The notes under the pieces are model-generated. The model was given only the letters and a program-made list of their open reading frames with translations. It did no database searches and was not told the origin of the DNA. The position numbers and the translations under genes were made by a program. A stretch of 64,000 nucleotides of DNA from Rhyzopertha dominica (Eukaryota; Arthropoda; Insecta; Coleoptera; Bostrichidae): positions 70,928,680 to 70,992,679 of the forward strand of contig QCXZ01000137.1 of the NCBI GenBank assembly GCA_025024175.1, read 5' to 3'. This document shows positions 23,501 to 32,985 of this stretch, one piece after another (the first letter of the stretch is position 1; each line of letters begins with the position of its first letter).

Positions 23501-25925
23501 GATCTGTAAGTAGAAGAAAACAAAGTTAGTTCTGTTAGTGCTGTTCGAAAACACAACAATCAATTATACAAGATTCAGAAAATTACTCCTTTTTGAACTC
23601 TGTACTTCCACGAACTCCATCAAATAAAACTTGCTAACGCTTATTTAATATAGATCAAATATTGCACTTTTGCAGTGGCTGGAAAACCCTCTTTGGGTAT
23701 TAAGACGGTTTTAGGATGTGCCGCCGCACGTTCTTAGCTTAGTAGGGTTTTAGATGTCGCCAACTTCATATCTTCCTGTAATATTTGGGAGCTTATAATA
23801 TGCGCAGTGCAGTAGGTTAATGCCGATATGTTATTAAATAATCTGTTATTTTGATTCGAGATCCTACGTTGAAGAGGAGGTTAAATGAATAATATACAAT
23901 TTACAAAATGAGAGACATGCGATTATTTTAATATCCATATCATTTCGTTCCTCCAGAATACCAGTATTAATTGTTAGGTGCGCGGTTTAATAATTTACAC
24001 TTAAACAGCTCAGTGCAAAACGCCTCATTCTTAAAGAATTTCCCATATTATTATTTGAACTTGCGTTGATAAATATGTGAGCATAGAAGTGAGACTTACC
24101 ACTATTCATAGCTGGCATGACAACTGACGTGTACAGAGGAAATAGGGGTCCTAATATCGATCATTGTACAGAACATGTTTTTGTCTAAAACATATTTACG
24201 AACATCGTCAGACCATGCTTTCCTAATCCGCAAAATGACCGAATGAATTCATAGTTAATGCAATGAATGGCTTGGAGTAAATCAGGAGCACCAAGATGGC
24301 AGTTGTAACTTTGATAGTAGACAAGCAGTAGGTTGAACCTAGAAGCATGCAGAAGCAAGAAAAGTATTAACACCTTAGGAAAGTAAGGGGTTCATTAACG
24401 GATCATAAATCTATAAATCCTGAATTGTTTTTTTTATTATATTAAGCTATTTAGTTTAAGGTATCAAAACGAATACACCAAGAACAGTAAAATAGATAAT
24501 ATTTATGTACATTAGATCAGATATTCTCAGGTTTATTGTAAAAGTTAATCTTTAACGCCAATATATTATAATGTTTTTTCCTTACTACTTTGGAAGCAGT
24601 GTACTATAAAAGTTTTTGAACTTAACGTTGTATCAGAATCTGTCTGATACCATCGGAAGAAAGTGCGAAAATGGGATATAATATAACGAGTGACTTATAT
24701 GTATACAAGGAATAAAACGTGATTAGCTTTAAATTTGGTAAAAATACGCTATTTGCGGGTTTTCTACCGCTGGAATCGTAGGTCTGAAAAAAGGGGTTGA
24801 CGAAGAGCAATCTATCAACAATTGTAATTGTATTTCCTGCGTAGTTTCCAGTTATAATATATACCCAAAACTAATCAAAGCTAGATAGGAACTAAATCCC
24901 TAGCTGGCTCCCAAATATGGAGTTAGGGCTTGACTGTTAATTTATTTCTTTAAATTTCCTAAAGATGGCAGAGAAAACTCCACAGGAAAGTGTACAGCTT
25001 TGCGAAATAGTAACTATCTATATATCATATATCTAATTTTACCAGAAAATAGTTATCGAATAAACCATTTCTAATCAGCCTGTGAGGAATTCTAATACAA
25101 AGCTAAGAAATTTAGACGCTGCATCAAACAATAATTGAATTTTAACCATTTTTACCTTCCTAGAAAAGACAAATATGAAAAATTTTGATTTCTAGCGCGT
25201 ATCTAGACATCTGGTAATAACAAATTATCACGCAGGTGTCCAGTTATATATCCTACAAATGTTGATTAAAGGTATTAAAAAAACCGAGAAAAGATGGAAA
25301 ACAACTTCTTAAACGAAGGACTATCACAAAAAGAATAAAAATATTTTAATGAAATATTGGGGACATACGCAAAAAAAGATAGAGGGACCTTGTGCTACAA
25401 AGAGCGTGGAAAAAGAACGCCAACAAAACCGTGTTATACGTAGAGCGTAACTGTGGAAAGAATCATATTCAATTCAAATAAAATTGAAAAAAAATGCCTA
25501 GAAATTGAAAAATACACGATAACACAGTGTCAGGTCAGGTCAGGTTAGGTCAGGTCAGGTCCTAAACCTGTAGACAATTCAAAACTTTTCATAGGACTTC
25601 TATGTCGTCAAACATTACGACATTACAACATTATGCCAATAACACACTATACAATTAAAATACAAAATACGACGACTTAGGTTATATGAGTAATTCAGAA
25701 TGTAAGATACTATATGACAACTGCGAAGTCTTGTCGACTAGAGATGAAACGATTCGAGTAAATAATAACAACAAAGTGGGCTTTCGACTCGCGTCATACA
25801 TACTATTCTTCCGCAAAAAAGATCGCCTAAGAAAACATTTTCATTTAACTGCCTAAAATTAAAATATGCAGCGGGAAATAGTTTTCTGTGTATCTGTTTC
25901 GATAGTCAGCCGGTCGAAATTACTT
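20502..25925. other. Unassigned AT-rich DNA
   Basis: A long stretch with no gene or element I can support. It holds many short AT-rich frames without motifs. The telomere-like tract at 25530-25559 is listed separately. A segment near 25350-25450 faintly recalls the 3-prime end of a LINE but is too weak to call. Confidence 0.5.
25530..25559 (+). repeat. Interstitial telomere-like tract, TCAGG/TTAGG units
   Basis: Six contiguous 5-base units are seen: three TCAGG, one TTAGG, two TCAGG. TTAGG is the common arthropod telomere repeat and TCAGG the variant of many beetles. A shorter tract is at 40799-40817. The tract could mark an old break repair or a retroelement tail rather than a telomere. Confidence 0.6.
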
Positions 25926-25979
25926 GAGAATGCTTGAAGATGGTATGAAAGAATCTGGTTTCCTATCCAAAATAGAATA

Positions 25980-27112
25980 CGAGGGTGGATCAAAAACTAC
26001 CCGACCCAACCGGTAAGGTGGGTCGCAGCCGGTACAACTCCTGGTGTATTCGGTAGAGGGAACCCTCAAACGAAAACACTCAAAGGCACAGCTGACTGCG
26101 ACTTTCTGTTTTGAAGCAAACTCAACTCAAAGTTGACAAGTCGAACACCACCGCGAAAATGAGCGAAATCGAGTATCGTGCTGTCATCAAGTTTTTTTTG
26201 AAGCAGAAAACACCTAAGGAGATCAAAGCAGAGCTTGATTTCGTGTACAAGGAAACCTCACCTTCCTATACAACGGTAAAATTTTGGGTTTCGGAGTTCA
26301 AACGCAGCTGCATGAGTATTTAGGATGAGGCGCGTTCTGGAAGGCCCAAAACTGTAATGACTGATGAAACAGTGAACAAAGTGCATGGTTTAGTGATGAG
26401 TGACCGAAGATTAAAATTGCGTGAGATTGCAGAGGCTCTTGGTGTATCATACGGGTACATCACATTTTGCACGAAGTTTTGGACATGCGAAAATTGACTG
26501 CGCGATGGGTGTCGCGCTTGCTGACAAGCAACCAAAAGAATCTTCGTGCGATGACGTCATCCTCGTCTCTTGAGCGGTATTCGAAGAATCCCAAAGACTT
26601 TCTTCGCCGATTTGTTACTGGGGACGAAACCTGGGTCCATTATTATAACCTAGAAACAAAACGGCAGTCTATGCAATGGATTAAACGCGGAGAACCTGCT
26701 CCGAAAAAGGTGAAAACCGTTCGTTCGGCCGGAAAAGTTATGACCACTGTTTTTTGGGATAGTGCAGGCATGATTCTTGTAGATTTCCTTGAGGAGCGAA
26801 AAACAATCGACGGCGAGTATTACTGCGGAATTTTTGACCGCCTCGATGCCGCTATCAAGGAGAAATGCCCAAAAATGAAGAAGAAAAAGGTGCTCTTTCA
26901 TCACGACAATGCACCCGGCCACACCTGCGCCGGCGTGATGGCAAAATTGCATGACCTGCGCTACGAATTGATCAGCCATCCACCGTATTCTCCAGACCTG
27001 GCCCCCTGTGAATGTGTTGAGTTGCAAGGAGATTATGTTGAAAAATAAAAATAATTGAGACANTACGTTGCATTTTTCTTGCTCAGGTCGAGTACTTTTT
27101 GATNCANCCTCG
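25980..27112 (+). mobile_element. mariner element with terminal inverted repeats and TA duplication
   Basis: The tips CGAGGGTGGATCAAAAACTA at the left and the complement of CGAGG-TG-ATCAAAAAGTA at the right (with two N bases) are inverted repeats of nearly 30 bp. Both are flanked by TA (25978-25979 and 27113-27114). The element encodes one mariner transposase, now broken. It sits inside the tyrosine recombinase pseudogene, and the frame on the two flanks lines up when the element and one TA are removed. Confidence 0.85.
26159..27048 (+). pseudogene. mariner transposase, inactivated by stop, frameshift and internal deletion
   Basis: The ATG at 26159 gives MSEIEYRAVIKFF, the usual mariner HTH start. 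An in-frame TAG follows SCMSI near 26321; then DEARSGRPKTVMTDE and the second HTH. A frameshift near 26460-26470 precedes LHEVLDMRKLTARWV. The catalytic domain shows GDETWVHYY (first Asp), FHHDNAPGHT (second Asp) and PPYSPDLAPCE. At the place of the third catalytic Asp (34 residues after the second) the frame reads Glu and jumps straight to VELQGDYVEK. So the segment between that Asp and the C-terminal GDYVEK, roughly 55 codons in relatives, is deleted. The family cuts and pastes at TA. This copy cannot make active enzyme. Confidence 0.85.
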
Positions 27113-28038
27113 TAAGACGCAAAAACAGCAACACTAGATTTATTACCAGAGAAGTCGCGGGCACGATATGAGCTCACCCACAGTCAGTTCCTGGACTGGT
27201 GCCGAGGAAAGAAGATCACTACGACCACCTGTGACGAGAAAGTGTTTCTAGCGTATTTTTATGAGCAATCTAGAACCAAGAAATCTACTCTATGAATCAC
27301 GTATTCAATGTTGGAAGCAATTTTTAATATAAAAAAGAACTGTGATATCACCAAATATNACAATGCTTTTACAAAAGAAGAGAAGTTTCTAATGATGACG
27401 GTAAGTTAAAATCTAACTTTTTCTNAAGTATTTATTTTAAACTCCCTCATTTTGCAAACAGGTTGTTTTCATTTTGGGAGTAGCTGGTGCTTGTTGCCGA
27501 GCCAAGCTCAAAAAGAAGACAGTGGATGATATTGAAGACATAAGTACTATTTTAGTGGTAAAAATTCCAGAAACGAAGACAAAAATGCAACGCAGTTTCA
27601 CTGTTACGCACAATTACAAGCTCCGGCGAATATGCTGGAATTTTACAGAAATAGATATCCCTTCGACCCCCGAAAATGAAAGGCCACTTGTCAACTTGTA
27701 GGATTAAATACTTTTGCGAAAATTTCATCTTAAATTGCAATTTACCTTAAGTTGCTCGATGCTCATAGTTATATAAGGCATTGTTTTCGATGGTCCTCAG
27801 CAACCCTATTAGTCAATAGTGATGTCGATTTATTAAAAGAAGAGACACGGTGGGTGAAAATCCTCAGGTGTGGCCGAAGGCTACTTGGCTGATTCTATTA
27901 AAAATAACAGTTTTCAATCATATTCTTTTTAGTGGTTTATCGGGTGAAAGCTGTTCCGAAACTGTGGTTGTAGAAAATCGTTATATGTTAACGAATTTAA
28001 CCAATAAATCGGTTTCCTTACCGATAGGTAATTTTTAA

Positions 28039-29830
28039 CGGTTTTAATAGGTACCTAGTTCTAATAAGTTTGTTGTAAATTGTGCTTAATTTGTATTAAA
28101 AGTATGCTTTAACCCCGTATGTAACGCGAGGGGGGAGAGGAGGAGCGATAAAACGTCCGATAAAATTGCACTAATGTAATTGACAAACAGGAATTACATG
28201 AACAAGAGCAGAACGAATTATTCTACTTCAAATATTTTTTGCTATCAGATTGACAGTCTAGGGTAGGTCGATCTCTTACCCCCGTGCAGGGCTGCCGTAT
28301 TGAGATGGGACACACATCACGTGATTGGATTGTTACAATGCTTAATCTAGATTGAGAGTGAAAGATAAGTGTGCTGAAATTTGGCACTAACCAGACGAGT
28401 TCAATTCTAATCTTAAAGATTATAAAAATGTCAGATATCATGCCAATTACCTACGGAAGAGCCAAACAACGCTGCATTAGAGCCTGAAATCTGACAGATC
28501 TCTAATCTTAAAGGTTAGGTTTGATAATTTGCTTCCCTCTGCCATTTCCTTCATAAACATTTAAATTTCCCACGGCTTAAGTAACGTAAAGACCTTTTTG
28601 TCCCTTTCAAAGTCTACTCCTCGAAAAACCCCTCCAACGGAATAACGATCACTAAACCACGTTGCCCTGTGCGTGCAACTCCGTTAGGTCAAGATGGTAT
28701 GCAAAGCAGCCCTTAATTATTCAGTTTTACACCTTCACGTGATGTAAGTAAGAGGGCCGTGTTGTTTCAGAGCCACAGGTACAATGGCCGTTTGATTAAT
28801 ATTAAAGTTCAGGTCCGGAAGGGTTACCGCTTGTGTACGTTGCAAACAAAAGCCGGAACATGACGTCTTCGAATTATGGCGGGCTCAATTAAGGATTAAA
28901 GCAGGGCAAAGTTTCTCGTCGGGGGTAATAAGACGTTGCAACTGAACTAGGGAACATATTATGTTGTAGGTGATAATGTTCGAGCGTGGGGGAATTTAGC
29001 AACTGTTTAGCATTTGTAAAACTTATCTTGTATAAGTAGAAAAGCGAATGACAATTAGAAGAAAACCAAGCATTTTTTTCAATGTTATAATAAGTAATTA
29101 TATAAGTTAAAAACTAAAAAGGAATATATTAATTAGATGGTATTATAATTAATTAAAGGTAATAGGAATTGTTTGTACATACTATTGTCAGTTTAAATCT
29201 CAAAAGACGTACAGATAAAATTATGATTTTTAAATGTAACCGCCATTTGAAATAAAGTTTAAAACCATATACAAAAGTGTAGTCATTAAATAACATCTGC
29301 TGTGGCCAGTCCATTCGAATCCTGCGACTCGACTTTCGTCTTTGTTTGGACTATTCAGGCAGGAATGCCAAATGCTGTTTAGTGAATGCCTTGCATTTAA
29401 TTTAGCATACAATAATATTTTCTATCGCCGAAATTCTAAATTTCGCGAAGAATTTCAAGACTACCGTTATGCAATAATTTATCTGAACAGGCATGGCATG
29501 AACTAATCTCAGGCAAAACAAGTTTTACAATATAGCTTACCAAATAATCAAGTTTACAAGGATTAGTTGGTATTAATTAGTTGCTTGTTACATGTTACAT
29601 GGTGGCACTGGATACAGTTTTCAGGAGCAGTTTAGGGTCAAATGTCCACCCATGATGAAGCAATAATAAGCTTCATTATTAGCAAGCTTTGAATGGTATT
29701 TTTGTATTAAGGTTTGAAATCGTGGAATATTTCGGATCCCATTCTAGCAAACTTGCCAAAAATGATTAAATGCTCTGGTGGCGAGTATTGAAAAGCCGAA
29801 ACACTTAAACCTTCTTCCAGTTTCGAAGTA
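28039..29830. other. Unassigned DNA; balanced-composition block at 28500-29000
   Basis: No gene recognised. 28500-29000 is less AT-rich and non-repetitive. It has no long frame and could be regulatory or simply unique intergenic sequence. Confidence 0.5.
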
Positions 29831-29838
29831 CTCCAGAC

Positions 29839-30886
29839 CAGTGATGGGCGTTTACGCGTAAATTATAATTTTCTACATTACCCACGTAGAAAATGTAGAT
29901 AAAGCATTTTGGCGCAGATTTTGAATAGAAAATATGAGACGAGTATATTATGGCTATTGTATATTAAGTGTATTGTGCAAATTATTTTGTTCCAATCCCT
30001 GTTTTATGGGTCAATTCTTAAAAAATTTTAAAGCACTGCAGTTTTTTAATATTTATATTACAAATTTGCATAACTTATTTAGTAAGTCATCAAAATACCC
30101 AAACGGTTTTCTTACTTCTTTGGGACAAAACATGCGTTTCGAAGTCTTTTCTTCTACGAGTATATTAGGTATAATAGGTAGCATATGAAATAGCCAGTCT
30201 TCTTTCGTTTATAGACAAGAAAGATAATAAAATCATAGTTTACAGTCATTTAAGAACCCATTGACCGATTGAGGGCTCCAAAGCACGCTTGTGCCTTCTG
30301 GCCCTAACAAATGTATGCCGAAACGAGTTATTGTTGTTTAACGTGTGTCTAGTTATTTTAATTACAACGAAGTAGTATTTTGTTTAGTTAGGAAGCAACA
30401 ACCAGTGGAATCGCCCAAAACGAAAAAAATGTTCTCCCAGGATCGACTCCAGGTAGTTCAGATCGTGGTCCACGCATAGTTCCAACCTACTGACGTTAGT
30501 GCACGGCGATCTGCAGCAATTTTGATGACCTGTAACTTTTGAACGGTGAGAGTCTACAGCATAGGGCATTGGAGCTCAGAAGGTCATGGGCTATTACCAT
30601 ACCAAGTTTGGTTGTGAAGGGTTTAACTCCGTTCCATTGAGTGATATATATAGTTCTCTTTTTCACGTACCTCGCGGTACGATCAATGGGAGAATGAAAA
30701 TAATAATATACAAAATAATACTGTCGTTTGAGGCATTTGGAGCTGTTAAAAGTACTAAATATTACTAGTTTGCTGTTTATCTACATAATGTTATTTTCTA
30801 CAGTAGACTTTTAAAGTAGAATATTACATAGTTTACGCGTAGATAATGGCGTAATCTACATGAAGTATTCTCCGCGCCCATCACTG
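29839..30886. mobile_element. hAT-type non-autonomous element with 8-bp target duplication
   Basis: The left end CAGTGATGGGCG and the right end CGCCCATCACTG are perfect 12-base inverted repeats. Both flanks carry the identical 8-mer CTCCAGAC (29831-29838 and 30887-30894). CAG-G-TGGGC tips and an 8-bp duplication are diagnostic of the hAT superfamily. Sub-terminal TTTACGCGTA and TCTAC/GTAGA motifs occur at both sides. No transposase motif is present in its frames (29934-30188, 30586-30768), so it is a MITE-like passenger of about 1.05 kb. Confidence 0.9.
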
Positions 30887-30894
30887 CTCCAGAC

Positions 30895-32160
30895 ACATGC
30901 TTTCTAGAATTAAAACTAAATTCTAAACATTCATTCCAGATCCGCTCTTGAGGACGCCTTCGTAAATAATTTTACTCTTTTACCACTTATCGACATTATG
31001 AAACAATTTATTTTATCAAAAAACAAATCAACAGTGATCACACTCTAGAGTCATTTGTCTTAGTGCATACACTTTGCGGCTTTCATTTTCTGAAGTTTAC
31101 CAGTAACTATATGGGAGTCAGTCACGTTGTACAGAGCTTGTAAGTTTCATCTGATTCTTTGTAATTTAAATAGAGTTTGAACACAGAAACCTACTGAGCT
31201 GTTTTTCTTTTTTTCGATTTATAGCGCACTCTATTATTAGGTTAAATCCCTCGCCCGGGAGGCGCGCCTCACAGTTCGCTGTTTTCCATTTCTCCAAAAG
31301 GGTTAAAAATGTAATCCATGTAGAAACTTGTCTTTCTTTTCGTAGCTATTATCTCAAAAATAAAGAATTACAAAACTAGAAAATATCGGTCGATTTGAAC
31401 GCTCGGCAGTAGCGCCCATTAGGACACTTGTTGTCATAGTTTTGATCATTTGTAATAGCTGGAACATCAGTTTCCAGATTGAGCGACCTATAATATATAT
31501 TGGATAGTTGTTATTCATGACAAGATTTTTACAGTGACGACAGGCAATGAAATAGGTGATTTCCTCTTTCTGTTATTTAAACAAAATATACTTTGATGGC
31601 CCACTGCAGTTTCTGGTTCGGATTTCTAATTAGTAATGAAAACATTGCCCTTTGAAGGTATTTTGAGCAATTTTTGAACTCCAAAGAGTTTGCTTCTTAG
31701 TGAGTCAAAAGTACATCGATATCCATTTTCAAAGCCTGGATTCCCAAAATGTATTATTTGAGATGTGATATAAACGCCTTGCATGCCCTTAGGGCACCTG
31801 ATAAATGTTACAGAAAATTTTTGTATCAAACATAATGTATCAGTACTTTTATGGAGACACCATATGGTAGCGACGTCATGTTGGTAACTGGCGTAATATG
31901 GGCGACATTTTTGGCAGTAGTCTTTTTGTTGATTTCTTTTCGTAGATTTCTGTGGTTTTCGCTTATAACAAACAACAGACCAAAATAAATTCTCCGAGTG
32001 TTAGGTATTAGATAGAAGTAATATTTAATAATATCGCGTTGTGCTCAAGATAATGACAAAGAAACTTGAAAATACGTGACGTTTTGTCCCTGGGTATAAA
32101 AACTCATCCAAAAATAAACATGTTACAGTAATGTAATGTTTTGATAATGTTGTGTTACAG
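30895..32160. other. Unassigned DNA upstream of the THAP-like exon
   Basis: No gene recognised. 31860-31990 is a more balanced block that could be the 5-prime region of the THAP-like exon, but no first exon with a C2CH zinc motif could be found. Confidence 0.4.
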
Positions 32161-32303
32161 TACCACAGGAAGAAGAAAGGAGATTAAAGTTGTTTAATGC
32201 CGCAAGATGTGAGATGGCTGCTTCTAAAACTGTGTTTTTCTGCTGTGAGGACCATTTTTTACACAAACAGCCAACCACGATTTTCAAACCTTACGCCCGG
32301 TAA
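32161..32303 (+). pseudogene. THAP-like domain fragment (single exon)
   Basis: After an acceptor-like TGTTACAG the frame reads VPQEEERRLKLFNAARCEM, then SKTVFFCCEDHF, and stops after KPYAR. The order P-x-E-x-RR, a hydrophobic helix and C-x-x-HF resembles the middle of a THAP zinc-finger DNA-binding domain (C2CH), with CCEDHF supplying the last Cys and His. The first C-x-C half is not seen and would need to be on an upstream exon. The stop comes soon after the HF, with no AVPTIF-like end. It may be a host THAP gene exon, a P-element-type transposase relic, or a coincidence. Confidence 0.4.
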
Positions 32304-32784
32304 ATTGTTCGACGTGACTTTTGTAAATCGTGTCGTATTCATAAACATGAACGTATATACACCGATAACACACCTAAAATGAATTATTTATACACGTAAA
32401 CAAGAGTTATAAAAAAACCTATTGGTTTCAAACACAAATAAGCATAAACGGAAGGCTCAATCAACGATCAACGGTTTATCTTTGGTGTTATTATACTTAT
32501 GTTGTTTGCATTAAGGCTTATGCATGCCAGGCGGATACGAACTGTGACGTCAACAAGACCTTCGATCATTCAGCAAGCATATTGTGATCCGCTACAATCA
32601 TTTGAATCTTTAGACAACAAGTTTTTAAGTTAATAACATGTTATTTGGGTAGTTCATGATAATATTAAGCTAATATAGTATCGGTTGCGCGGATTAATGC
32701 GATTAGTGGGAAATATACAATTTGCGAATCACTACATTATTTGACATGTTGTTTTCCGGGCTGGTTTCCACGTTGCTTATTTGA

Positions 32785-32826
32785 GCTTGACGTTTCGACA
32801 CTCATGTCGGTGTTTTCCTTAGAAGT
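32785..32826 (-). ncRNA. Hammerhead-like core, left arm of foldback
   Basis: On the minus strand: CTAAGGAAAACAC, loop CGACATGA, GTGTC, GAAACGTC. Stem II ACAC/GUGU is intact. The first box has G to A at the third base, which would be inactivating in a hammerhead. Confidence 0.45.
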
Positions 32827-32870
32827 AGCTCTGAAACTGAAGTGTCCTAGTCCGCTCCGGTATTTGAAGC

Positions 32871-32913
32871 TACTTGTGAGGAAGACACCGACATGAGTGT
32901 CGAAACGTCAAGG
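32871..32913 (+). ncRNA. Hammerhead-like core, right arm of foldback
   Basis: GTGAGGA, then A, stem II GACAC with GTGTC around an 8-base loop, then GAAACGTC. A three-base stem I (CUU with AAG) can form around it. The first box has G for the initial C, and there is one extra A before stem II. Confidence 0.5.
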
Positions 32914-32985
32914 TCTAATAACCAACGTGGGAACTAGCCCGAAAAACAACATGTCATCAGACAACAACCACGGAAGCCTTCAAAC

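Larger units (their letters stand above)
25930..28038 (+). pseudogene. Crypton-type tyrosine recombinase gene, decayed, split by a mariner
   Basis: The parts read in order. 25930-25977 gives MLEDGMKESGFLSKIE. After the mariner, 27116 onwards gives LLPEKSRARYE, HSQFLDWC and VFLAYFYEQS, with a TGA where the family has Trp after STL. 27462-27701 gives VVFILGVAGACCRAKL and IPETKTKMQRSFTV, including the first catalytic Arg region. From 27697 in another frame come YLKLLDAHSYIRHCFRWSS and ATLLVNSD (the H-x-x-R box). Near 27880 AEGYLADS holds the likely nucleophile Tyr, and 27930-28038 is a Ser/Asn-rich tail. A 61-base GTAAGT...CAG intron (27401-27461) joins the second and third parts in phase. This family (Crypton-I type or a domesticated relative) cuts and joins DNA through a Tyr-DNA link. 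Stops, frameshifts and a missing piece before the intron make it non-functional. Confidence 0.7.
32744..32985. mobile_element. 242-bp foldback element carrying two hammerhead-like cores
   Basis: Two 87-base arms (32744-32830 and 32868-32954) are inverted copies with roughly nine mismatches, around a 37-base loop, followed by a 31-base tail. The whole unit is flanked by the identical 14-mer CACTACATTATTTG (32730-32743 and 32986-32999), so it inserted as one piece. Each arm contains a hammerhead-like core, on the minus strand at the left and the plus strand at the right. It has no coding capacity. The inverted arrangement with a short tail is what a PLE terminal repeat without its RT would look like, so I read it as a non-autonomous PLE relative. 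Confidence 0.75.

Noticed and set aside
25340..25450. Possible LINE C-terminal W-GH region (YWGHTQKK-like)
   Set aside because: Only one short motif in a region with several stops. It is not supported by neighbouring RT sequence.
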